From: Ostrinia nubilalis
Lineage: Eukaryota; Arthropoda; Insecta; Lepidoptera; Crambidae
Direction: 5' to 3'
Length of the DNA: 64,000 bases
Assembly (NCBI RefSeq): GCF_963855985.1
Contig: NC_087107.1
Location: 3,968,001 to 4,032,000, forward strand
Within the stretch, counting starts at the first letter, position 1; every line of letters begins with the position of its first letter. A model generated the notes under the pieces. It was not told where the DNA came from, searched no databases, and saw only the letters and a list, made by a program, of their open reading frames with translations. Of the stretch, positions 11,001 through 21,000 are shown in pieces. The position numbers and the translations under genes are program-made.

Positions 11001-14000
11001 TTAGTCAATAAGAATAGCTTACCTTCCCTATAGCAAGGCACTGTGCCTCAGCCCTGTTCTTGGCAGCTCTCTCGTCCCTCAAAGCATCTCTCAGGGCTGT
11101 CACCACGCGCCATGTAGCGACTCCAAGTAATCTATAAAGTTCTCAACCACTGCATCCAGCTGTGGTCAATATAAATGGCTCACCTTTCCTATAGCAAGGC
11201 ACTGTGCCTCAGCCCTGTTTTTCGCAGCTCTCTCGTCTCTCAAAGCGTCTCTCAGGGCTGTCACCACGCGCTCCGTCGCGCTGTGTCGCGACTCCAGCTG
11301 ATCTATGTAGATCTCAACCACTACATCCAATATAATAGCGTATCTACCTTAGCAAGGCACTGTTACCGTGTTTCGGATGTGAGATCTCGGCGATAAGCTT
11401 AAGTCCGGCTATTTGTGGGCGGCTCTGTGTTTCGTCTCGATGGGTCTCTTGCACGCAAAGAATGTCACAATTGGTTTTGCGGCAAAGGTTAGACAGAATC
11501 TCTGATTTGTCCTGCGAGAACCCTTCAATATTAAGGCACTGTAAAGACTTACCTTTCCTATAGCAAGGCACTGTGCCTCAGCCCTGTTCTTGGCAGCTCT
11601 CTCGTCCCTCAAAGCGTCTCTCAGGGCTGTCACCACGCGCTCCGTCGCGCTGTGTCGCAACTCCAGCTGATCTATGTAGATCTCAACCACTACATCCAAT
11701 ATAATAGCGTATCTACCTTATAGCAAGGCACTGTAAAGACTTACCTTTCCTATAGCAAGGCACTGTGCCTCAGCCCTGTTCTTGGCAGCTCTCTCGTCTC
11801 TCAAAGCGTCTCTCAGGGCTGTCACCACGCGCTCCGTCGCGCTGTGTCGCGACTCCAGCTGATCGATGTAAGTCTTCATGTCGTTACACTCGCCTCGCAC
11901 CCGGGATATCGCGTCGGATAACACTTCGCGCTCCTCTCTGGGCATAATAAGTATTTAATTTAAAAAAAATAACGTATTGCTACAGTTCGCAAGGCCTGGT
12001 GTAGGCCTTGCGAACTGTAGCTTTGCATTTGTGTGAGTGCACATGGAGAGTGTAGATGTGGTGATAGTTTATATTACTTTTCACTTTTTGGCTATGGGTC
12101 TGAGGGGCAAGCCGGCCATGCATCTGTCACACTTCACTTCTTGTACTGGTAGCAGCGTGACGTGTTTAATTCTTAGCATTTTGTTTTTGTGTTAAATTTT
12201 CCATACAAACATTTTTGATATTTTTATAAAGTTTTTTGTCTGACTACTTTTGGTGATCACTCACACAAATGCAAAGCTTAGCTTACGCCCCACGAACTGT
12301 ACAATGGTTTAGAATTAAATTCGGTAACAAATTACATTACGATCCACAAGCGAAACTTTATTAAATGGTGACACTCACTTCAATCCGTCCAACTGTTCGA
12401 TCAAGTTTTTCGTGTCTTCAGTTAAGTTCATCCCCTCTTGTAAGGATTTAATTTCATTGTCTTTGGCGAACAGCATGCTCTTCACTCGCAGTTTGTACGT
12501 TTCCCAGTCTTTTTCTAGCCTCTGGCATTCGGCGTTTGATTTTTCTAAGTTGGCTTTTAGTTCACTTATTGTGGATTGTGCGTGTCGTAAATCGTTTTCT
12601 AGTTTTAATTGTGATGCGTTGTTTTCATTGGTTTTGTCTGTGAGTTGTTTGATTCTAGAAGAAAAATAAAAATAAAGAAAATATTAAAATAATTAAGAAA
12701 TAATATTCTAATACCTATGTTTAAAAATTCAAGTTCTAGATTTCAATGATAAACATCCAGTAGTCTGAAGATGAGATGATGTGTACTGTGTGTTTAATGA
12801 ATCTTTATTTTGTTTAATCCTCTTTATTACTTCTAGTGAGAAACTAAGCAGAGAGCAACATGGCATACAGCAAGAAACCACGTTTGTCGCTGACGAAAAT
12901 AGACGCAAAACTAGAAAGTATGGTTTTAGTTTTTACTTTAACTTTAAAGATTTCATACACACATTGTAGAAATTGAGTGAAAGAACGACCAGAATAATAG
13001 CTATTGACCCTGACTCCCTGAGCAAATTTGAACACAAAAATCGATAATTTCTAAACAATTTAATCAACATACTTTTCTTGTAGTTCCAAATTCCTATCTT
13101 TCAACAAACGGAGTTCCGTCTCCAAGGCCTGACTGTGGTCCTTTTGCCGCGCCACTTCAACCATCGTTATTTCGTTTATCTTGTGCTTTAGTTGTTCAAT
13201 TTGTGTGATCTGAGAGTCTCTGTCTAATGTTATCCTTTGATTGTGCAGCTCTGAATTTTCAAATTTGATTTGTGTCTTGCTTAGCTCTGGAACAAATATA
13301 AATTGTTGAATAATACTCAGAAGTCAGAACCTAGATCAAGGACAAGCTAAAAATTATACATGAGAGGAAGCAAATATAAAGTTTTACTGCAAGAAATCTA
13401 TTGTGATTATACCCTAGTCTAAAAGAAAAAGCATCAAGGAAATACTTAGCAGATCACATGAATAAACTACCTAATAACAATACATGAATAATGCCTAATT
13501 AAATAAAATTAGGATGAAGCTTCAAACATAAACAATTGAGATCTGTAGCTAATACATAATACACAAATAACATTAAAGGCACAATTTAGATCCAAACTAA
13601 GCAAATTTTATACATTTTTCATTCACTACAAGCAGAAAAGATAGCTAAAAACTCAATAAAACAACATAATTATGGTACCACCACCAATTTGACATCATGC
13701 CAACAAATTAACAAAGTACCTTCACTATAACCATTAATTTTAAAATTACCATCCTCCGTCCGACGTAGCCTGTCCAACAGTTCCGACACTTCTCGGTTCA
13801 TGACGTTGAGTTCATTTTTCAACATGGCGTTTTCCACTTCTAAATTTTGCATTTTATATGTCAGGTTATGACTGCTGAGTAGCTCTAAATCTGCGGGCAA
13901 GCTGTATCCTGCAAAAAGGACAATGAATGATAATTTACCAATGTAATAAATCTGATTATAAAAGAAACATAGTTCTGAATTCATAAGAGAGATATTATCA

Positions 14001-14553
14001 GTAAAGAATTAACTATAATTTTCTGTTAACTCATCAAATTGATGGTAAGATATTATCAGAAGAGCCTTTAGTCTTAACAATATTTGTAGAAATAAAACTG
14101 CTTGGAAAATCTTTTAAAATTATAAAGCAAAAACTTACTGCGCTGTTTTAAACCATATTGATCGTCAACATCACTATCTTTTATGTCACCCACCAGAGTT
14201 CTTGGGCAATGGTTGAGACTAAACTGAGTATTAGGCTTTCTGTTAGGAGACTTTTTGCTTCTTGGTGTTCTGATGACTATGTCTTGGCTATCTTTACTTG
14301 GCGATCGAGGCTGGTGGGATGTAGGTGAAGGTTTCCGACTTGGCGTAATAGTGGCCCTAGTTTCCGTTGAAGTAGACACCTTCTTGAAGTTACGACCCGT
14401 AGGCCGCTTTTTCTGCCCAGCAGCAAATTCCTGATGAAATTCATGTTTTTTCGGCTTCCCCACATTATGGTTCCGCAATGCCGCGCCGGTCTGCTCGTCT
14501 AAATTGTTCAGCAGGTTCTCTGCCTTGCCGGCGAGGTCCGCGAACCATGACAT
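5040..14553 (-). CDS. GOLGA5: Golgin-84 (golgin subfamily A member 5), complete gene
   Basis: This is a Golgi-membrane coiled-coil tether with a C-terminal membrane anchor. Coding exons in transcript order are 14553-14139, 13908-13750, 13286-13073, 12654-12379, 11937-11745, 10538-10257, 5782-5693 and 5120-5040, giving 1710 nt and 569 aa; all junctions are GT-AG and phases agree. The N-terminus starts MSWFADLAGKAENLLNNLD, the typical golgin-84 opening, followed by a Ser/Pro/Lys-rich linker. Exons 2-6 are heptad-rich coiled coil and include DWETYKLRVKSML. The last two exons join to a transmembrane anchor (FIVIYM then ICLHLWVLTVLF) with a short tail ending HVKS. Introns hold RTE, hAT and foldback repeats. 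Exon 5 has three partial intronic copies. The start of exon 7 was chosen by phase (CAG before CCC at 5782) and is the least certain boundary; a small extra exon between 5783 and 10256 cannot be excluded. Confidence 0.87.
5455..5677 (-). mobile_element. RTE-type non-LTR retrotransposon 3' fragment
   Basis: Reading the minus strand, residues such as GRPPTRWTDDLIKVAG and RWMQAATN followed by an aromatic-rich end (EAYVQQQ) are the conserved C-terminus of RTE-like reverse transcriptases. The fragment ends in a GATGATGAT simple repeat, the usual RTE tail. It lies in the last Golgin-84 intron, beginning within about 15 bp of the exon 7 donor. Only the last ~75 codons remain, so it is a dead, 5'-truncated copy. 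Similar tail scraps ('gtccactgctg') occur at 5160, 27475, 30329 and 62187. Confidence 0.75.
5908..6034. mobile_element. Short inverted-repeat element, GTCTAG-ended family
   Basis: The ends 'gggtctagaaaaagtgca' and 'aagtgcaacttgtctaggg' are inverted repeats. The interior contains 'gcaaaccagtc' and 'tggtcgaaaagcc'. A closely related copy lies at 52991-53121 in the opposite orientation, and a one-ended fragment at 21843-21910. No coding capacity. Confidence 0.6.
7279..7868. mobile_element. Repeat with AGGGTTCCGTAG termini nested in the hAT element
   Basis: The left end reads 'agggttccgtagtcctgac' and the right end 'gaccactacggaaccct', an imperfect terminal inverted repeat. From memory such AGGGTTCCGTA-ended elements are abundant in moths and butterflies; I could not check the family. 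There is no intact coding frame inside. Its placement inside the hAT element shows that it arrived later or was captured. Confidence 0.55.
7971..8190. repeat. Two-copy tandem repeat, period ~121 bp
   Basis: The block 'aaagtgctcgaaaagac' begins at 7973 and again at 8094, and the copies run in parallel through 'ccgtttc.tttagga.ttcctatg.ccacctc' to the 'atcatca' ends. They differ at several positions, so the duplication is not recent. It is followed by 'aaatttcagctcaatcgg', a phrase I associate with lepidopteran repeats. Confidence 0.7.
9346..9531. mobile_element. GC-rich palindromic MITE
   Basis: The ends 'gcgattatcacac' and 'gtgtgataatcgc' are exact inverted repeats, continued by GC-rich inner arms (tgcgccgcgcttcgccgcg against gcgacggagcgcggcgca). 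The flanks read ATTAG on the left and TTTAG on the right, consistent with a short target duplication but not decisive. It sits in the large sixth Golgin-84 intron. It has no coding potential despite its unusually high GC content. Confidence 0.65.
10729..11003. mobile_element. Foldback element with one arm duplicated in tandem
   Basis: The left arm runs from 'taaagtccgg' side sequence through 'ccaatgaccccaagctaccc' to 'acgtaattatattgctgtcg'. Its reverse complement occurs twice in tandem on the right (about 10852-10917 and 10918-10985), so the structure is A-spacer-A'-A'. The outer right end 'ctcggcgaccgaacttta' matches the left end. It lies in the Golgin-84 intron between exons 5 and 6. Overlapping open frames on both strands are products of the symmetry. 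Confidence 0.7.
11032..11150 (-). pseudogene. Partial copy D of Golgin-84 exon 5
   Basis: Minus-strand sequence ending at 11032 matches the 3' part of exon 5 (11745-11937) including 'gggctgaggcacagtgcctt' and a GTAAG donor, but with 'ggaag' for 'gaaag' at the exon end and an internal deletion and rearrangement around 11105-11120. It lacks the 5' part of the exon and its acceptor, so it is a decayed exon echo. Confidence 0.75.
11184..11325 (-). pseudogene. Partial copy C of Golgin-84 exon 5
   Basis: The minus strand reads in one open frame through DQLESRHSATERVV and ends AQCLAIGK, nearly identical to the real exon 5, followed by a GTGAG donor at 11183. The 5' part differs (GATGTAGTGGTTGAG replaces the ACATGAAGACT region) and the only upstream AG acceptor is in the wrong phase for the neighbouring exons. 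Probably not used as a regular exon. Confidence 0.8.
11344..11545 (-). mobile_element. Non-LTR endonuclease-domain fragment flanked by direct repeats
   Basis: The minus strand encodes LQCLNIEGFSQDKSEILSN, then CDILCVQETHRDE, which is the start of an apurinic-type endonuclease domain of a non-LTR retrotransposon. The fragment lies between two copies of 'aaggcactgt' (near 11354 and 11532), as if inserted into or copied beside the exon 5 echo. It is about 65 codons, with no reverse transcriptase. Confidence 0.7.
11553..11690 (-). pseudogene. Partial copy B of Golgin-84 exon 5
   Basis: The minus strand is open through YIDQLELRHSATERVV to AQCLAIGK and ends with a perfect GTAAGT donor at 11552, as in the true exon. 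One visible change in the shared part is Ser to Leu after DQLE. As in copy C, the 5' end is replaced by GATGTAGTGGTTGAG and no phase-compatible acceptor is present. The 5' junctions of copies B and C are the same, so they duplicated from one another. Confidence 0.8.
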
Positions 14554-15079
14554 TGTTGTAAATTTTATCCTGAAAAGTTATAAACATTTCGTGATTTACA
14601 AAAAAATTTCACGGATCATCGATCAAGAAAATACTTCATAAGGGTTACAATAGCAAGTTATAGGCAATTTTAAGCAATAGATTCTTACCAATCATTAGTA
14701 AAATGGGCCTAAATAATTTTCTTTGAATTTTTTATTGTGAATTTTCATGACAGTCAACTTGACACGTAAACATGATTGTTTTGTTCTGTCAACGTCAAGT
14801 CAATGTCAAATACATTTTTTTAGTAATGTTGGCAGAACTTAAAAAAGTACATCTAATCGATTAGAAATCAATTGAATTATTTCTTAAGTATCGATTCCTG
14901 TGATTTTCTTTTGGTGGACCACGATTCACCCCAATCTGTCACTGTCATCCAAGTTTAAAAAAAAGTGTAATTCTCTATGGTTTTAAAACTGTCATGGACA
15001 TGGACGTGATAATTTTATCAGTTTAGTAAATAAAAAAGCTGTTTTAACTTAGAATCTTGGTGATTTTCATTTAGAAACA
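14554..15079. promoter_or_regulatory. Divergent promoter between Golgin-84 and RalBP1
   Basis: The two start codons face away from each other with 526 bp between them, so this stretch must hold both 5'UTRs and promoters unless an untranslated exon lies elsewhere. No TATA box stands out. Motifs resembling GTCAANGTCAA recur around 14755-14812 (tcaacttgacac, caacgtcaagtcaatgtcaa) and could be factor sites. Assignment is from gene arrangement only. Confidence 0.6.
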
Positions 15080-18000
15080 ATGGATTTCGAAAGTCCTGAC
15101 GTGGAAAAGGATTTTCCTGGCTTATATGCATCCGAAACTGGCCGAAAAAGTAATGAAAGCGACTGTAAGTACCTATTAATTAAAATCTGTAGTTTCTCTT
15201 TCTTCAGTAGATTTTTATACATTAATTAATAATAAAAGTGTCATTACCATAATAGGTAATGCTACTCTTTTTATGAGAGATTACCTGGGGAATGTTTCAA
15301 TCTTACTGTGTCATCATTTAACCGAGTTAATGTATGCCATGACTCAAAGCAACTCGTACTTTCAATACTTACGTTAGTGTCTTGAATCTTAAGGTTTGTG
15401 TATTTTTATGTACCACCCTACACTGCATCTTACTATTACATCAAAAAATCCTAGGGATTTAACTACTGTCTCATTGCTTTAGTTATACTGCTAAATCTGA
15501 ATTTATAGAAACCTTCTTAAAATAAAATAAAAAACTTAGTTAATTTTCATATTCATTTCAGTCAGCGATGGTGGTGAGCATGAGAAACCCAGCAAAAAGG
15601 ATCTGCTAGGACGTCGCAAAGAAAAGAAGGAGAAGAAAGACAGAGGCTATGCTGCTCTTGAAGGGGAAAGTTCCCCTGAAGAAGACACTGATACAAAGTG
15701 AGTAGATGTTCTATTACTCTAGAATTTCATAGATAAAATTGCAGGGTTCGAGGATATATATCAAGATATATATCGGACATATATCCGCTATATATCAAGC
15801 CGGTTTTGATGATATACAGGGTGTTTGGCGCATCGTGTGCCAAAATGATTTGGCGGATAGAATGGGTCATTTCCTATATTTTCAGCCCCCATAACACGTT
15901 CCATGCCAGGCAGCTACTTTTATATTAATTTTTTTAGTAATTTCACCAAAATACCCAAATCGCATCATTTAATTTCGATTTAAAAAAAAACTACTAGACG
16001 TAGCCTCAAAGTAAATATTTTGTTTTGACGTGCATTGATGTAGGGTTGCATCAAATCTAAATTTACTGGCAAACATCATCTAGTTTTTTTTTAATTCAGC
16101 TTTGAAGTTTTCCGAAAAGTTAAAAATGAACTGAACATTTCAGTTTACATAGCTATATTTTTTTTTTTAAAAGAGATAGCGATTTTCGGATTTTATCAAA
16201 ACTTCTCTAGTCTATCCCCATTCAAACGGTATACTAATCTTGTTTAAATAATAACAACAACTTCACAAATTCCTTAAATTAGTGCATTGACTCTACTCAG
16301 ACTGATTTGCGAAATTTGTGTTTATAGCCCCTTTTTGTGTGAATAGCGCGTTAAATACCTACAGGTAAAAATTATTTATCTGCAATGTAAAAACCTTTTC
16401 CCTATCGTTTTTCAATGTGGATTTCTTGAAATTAAAGACGAAAATAATTATTTTGATCGTTTATTAATTATTACAAATTTTGTTCAAGATGTCCGCCTCG
16501 GCAACGTATACACTCACTACATCTTCTTCTAATTTCGACTGTGGTCGTATGCAGGCTTATTTCTCTTTTTTTATTACTACAAAGGCGTTTTCTATTCGTG
16601 GATTGGAAGAGATGGCCCTATACCACTGTATATGCCTGCACGTTCCCCAGACCTAACTCCGTTAGATTTTTACGTCTGGGAACGAGCTAAAGAACTGGTG
16701 TACTTAATGGAAGTTCAAACAATAGAAGAACTACAACAACGAATAGAAAACGCCTTTGTAGTAATAAAAAAAGAGAAATAAGCCTGCATACGACACCAGT
16801 CAAAATTAGAAGAAGATGTCGTGAGTGTATACGTTGCCTAAGCGGACATTTTGAAAAAAAATTGTAATAATTAATAAACGATCAAAATAATTATTTTCGT
16901 CTTTAATTTCAAGAAATCCACATTGAAAAACGATAGGGAAAAGGTTTTTACATTGCATAAGATAAATAATTTTTACCTGTAGGTATTTAACGCGCTATTC
17001 ACACAAAAAGGGGCTATAAACACAAATTTCGCAAATCAGTCCGAGTAGAGTCAATGCACTAATTTAAGGAATTTGTGAAGTTGTTGTTATTATTTAAACA
17101 AGATTAGTATACCGTTTGAATGGGGATAGACTAGAGAAGTTTTGATAAAATCCGAAGATCGCTATCTCTTTTAAAAAAAAAATATAGCTATGTAAACTTA
17201 AATGATCAGTTCATTTTTAACTTTTCGGAAAACTTCAAAGCTGAATTAAAAAAAACTAGATGATGTTTGCCAGTAAATTTAGATTTGATGCAACCCTACT
17301 TCAATGCACGTCAAAACAAAATATTTACTTTGAGGCTACGTCTAGTAGTTTTTTTTTAAATCGAAATTAAATGATGCGATTTGGGTATTTTGGTGAAATT
17401 ACTAAAAAAATTAATATAAAAGTAACCGCCTGGCATGGAACGTGTTATGGGGGCTGAAAATATAGGAAATGACCCATTCTATCCGCCAAATCATTTTGGC
17501 ACACGATGCGCCAAACACCCTGTATTGTATATCAACTTTTAAAATTTGTTACTGTATTTGTACTTTTTGACATAAGATTTATATTTTTTTAGTTGATTTT
17601 GCCGTATTTAAAATAATATTTTATGTTTTTGCTTTATTTGTCTGATTTTGAGTTTTAAAAACATTAAAAACATGTTTATGTTACACATATGCAATAGTAT
17701 TCAATACATATACAATTTTTTTTTATAAAATCCGATTTGTATACAAATTAAAATAATTAAAATGAAGATATCAATTTTCTGACTTCACCATACCATTTAT
17801 ATGCCCATGTTAACATGGGCTAGTCTCGGTTCATATACCCATTTACCTAACACCCTGTATATCAAAGTTGATATATATCGGATATATATATCATAAATAT
17901 CCGATATTTTGATATTTATAATAAATATCGGATATTTTCGAACCCTGTAAAATTGTAAGATAAATGTAAATTTAACCTGTTTTGAGTCAAATAAATACTT

Positions 18001-21000
18001 TCTATTTTTAGTTGATCATTTTTAGACATAGACACTGTAACCGTAGCGCTCACCAGTTAACGTCACAGTAGAGCAAGTTCGGTCATTCACTGCTAGCCAA
18101 GAAAGTGGCACCAATTAGTTATCTCTGAAACTGAACTGTCACATTTGCACTTAACTAAAGTGGCTCACTGTAGAGTAAGGTCTGTTCCCTATGGATAAAT
18201 AATTGAGTATGGAAGCTAGGTTTATTTGTATTTATTTGACTAAATTATCCTTAATTTTCAAACCCTTATGTTCATAATTTAATACTTTTGCTATTTTCAT
18301 AGGAGTCCCTCGAAATCAAAGAAGACCAAGTCATTCAAATTCCCAACTAAAAGCAAGGAGAAACGCGAGAAATCACGCGACAAGGAGAAAGTTCTAGACG
18401 ACGCCGCCAAACAGAAGGAGCACAGCGAAAAAGAAAGAAAAAAGGACAAAGAAAGAGAAAAAGAAAAGGAAAGGGAAAGAAAAGAAAAAGAGAAACGGGA
18501 GAAAAAGGAAAAAGATAAGGTGAGTGTTACTTTGCATTCTTGCCATATTTACAGAGGTGACTATATTACTGATATTGATCACAAATCCGTTAAAAATAAT
18601 GCCCGAAAAAATTTTTTTTTAATCTTGAGTATTTTATTTTATCGACAATCTGTTAAACACATCACTAATTATCGTAACGCATGCACATCACTTGTTGGCG
18701 ATGGCGATGAAGACTTTTTTACTTTTTATTGTATTTTTAAATATCTATTGCAATCTATTGTCTTTAAAATGTCTTTTTGACACTTGTAAAAAACTGAGAA
18801 ATCCATCAATCACAAATCACGTTATAAATTATACAAAAATGTCTGAAGTGTATTCAAACAACGAATAATTTAATCAAAATGGTGCCTGGAGTGTCTGCAA
18901 GACGTCTTAGACGAAATGCTTGATGACGTACCCTTAGCGTTACACCAAATGCTCTACTAGCAGCAGGATGGTGCTCCCCCACAATAAGGACGTCAAGTGC
19001 GCGAATAATACGTTTGGTGAACAGTGGATTGGACGAGTGGTCCAGTAGCTTGACCACCACGATCCTCGGACCTGACACCAATGGATTTTTGGCGTGACTT
19101 GAAACGACTGGTATGCGCAGAAGAGATAAACAGTGTAAACGCGTTACATGAAAGGATTGTTTTAGTGAAACTGTGAGACAAAACGTTTATGTGTTGCGAA
19201 AACTAAAGCGGAAAACCTACGCTTCGCCGTGCTAGACTGTGCCTTCATCAGAACGGAGGACACTTTGAACACTTGCTTCGCAGTACGTAAACTTTGTAAG
19301 TAGGAACTTATAAATAAATAATTAATTGTGAATAAGGTGATTTCATTTCATACTTAAATTATTATTTTGTAAAAATAGGGTACAACAATGTTAAAATTAA
19401 TTAAAACCCTAATAATTATTACGTATTTTTGACGGTCCTAAGCCCGTAAAGTAGAAACTGAGAGTAGAAAGGAAAATCTGAAATCAACTGAAGAGTATTT
19501 TAAAATAATTATTATGGCTGGATAAAAAGGCTGGTACCCAGAGCCATAAAACAACAGATTATTAAGAACTAGGCCACGCCCACTAGGTTTATTCCACTTG
19601 CACCTGTAGAACGTGGGAGACAAAATTGGTTTATTCCGATTTGTACTGAAAAACCAAATTTACTAAAATCTTAGTGTACTTTCTTTATGGGAGTCTCTTG
19701 TTTATCTTAAATAATAGGTATTGTTCCCTACTTTTATCTCTGTGAATATGGCAAGAATGCAAAGTAACACGGTGTATAAAAGAAAGTCGTGTTAGTTACT
19801 CCACTTATAACTCAAGAACGGCTGAACCAATTTAGCTGAAAATTGTCAGGGAGGTAGTTTAGAGCCAGGAGAAGGACATAGGATATTTTTATCCCGTTCG
19901 AAATAAAAAAAGTCTGCTTATTTATTGCCATTAAGGCGGAACAAAGTTCGCCGGGTCAGCTAGTGTGTATTTAAAACTTTTATGCACATAAATCACGGTA
20001 CATAAGGCAGAGTTAATGCCATTCGGCATTCTCCTCCAGTCAACCTTAGGGCCAAACTGAGAATAGGGTAGGTGGTACAAAATTTATAATTAATATTTGG
20101 TCCCTTTAAGCTGTAAAAAATCAAACTACTATGCCTGTATTTCTAACAATGTTCGGCTACCTAGAGGGATCAAACAGTAAATGTATTGTATACCTCTCTT
20201 TTGACATTAATACTGCCATAAAAAGTGACCACTAATTTTCAATGCACCCACCTTGAATTATCAATGTATTATTGATTTTCTACAAACAGCTGTGTATTAT
20301 ATTGCATATTTCTACTAGCTATGCCCGCGACTTCGTACGCGTGAAAACCCGTTTTCGCAACATTTTTCATTGTTGCTCTGCTCCTATTGATCGTAACGTG
20401 ATGTTGTATAGTAGCCTATAGCCTTCCTCCATAAATGGGCTATCTAACACTGAAATAATTTTTCAAATCAGACTAGTAGTTCCGGCGATTAGCGCGTTCA
20501 AGTAAACAAACAAACTCTTCAGCTTTATAATATTAGTATAGATAGTATAGACATCATCATCATCAGACTACAGATAGATTCAATATGGCCACTATGTCCA
20601 AATTCACACAGACACAATAATGTGGTCTCAAAGATTGAAAAATTCCGTAAATGGCTACCTTTTCACCCTGCGACTTGAATCACCTTTAGTAATGTCATAA
20701 AAGATTTGTAGCTATCTTCAGTATGTTAAAAAGCTACCCAGAGGTCTACTGGGTCTAAGGAGTAGTACAGTCTAATCCTTATTTAAATAACGTCGACTCC
20801 TACGCATTTGTTTTGCCCCTGATGACAAAATAAAGTCTATTTTGAACTGTATACTAATGGCAATAACGCTCTGCTATTTTATTGTGAATTGTGACTAAGA
20901 AGTTGACAAAACCTACCGCCTATTGTCTGTCCTTGTTTTATTTTAGCTGTCTTTTTTTAAATAGTAATTTGTATTGCACAAATTGCTAATAGTCCCGTTC

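Larger units (their letters stand above)
15742..17947. mobile_element. hAT-type MITE copy 1 (CAGGGTTCGA ends), split by a nested palindrome
   Basis: Ends CAGGGTTCGA and TCGAACCCTG are inverted repeats, flanked by the 8 bp duplication TAAAATTG (15734-15741 and 17948-17955). The subterminal sequence is built of 'gatatatatc' and 'ccgatat' units. An uninterrupted copy of the same family in opposite orientation is at 22235-22631. Here the element was later interrupted by the mariner foldback element at 15818-17525. Confidence 0.85.

Noticed and set aside
11184..11690. Golgin-84 exon copies as regular mutually exclusive exons
   Set aside because: No acceptor in the phase required by exon 4 or exon 5 was found, and the 5' third of the exon is missing. 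Kept as echoes, with transcript testing suggested.
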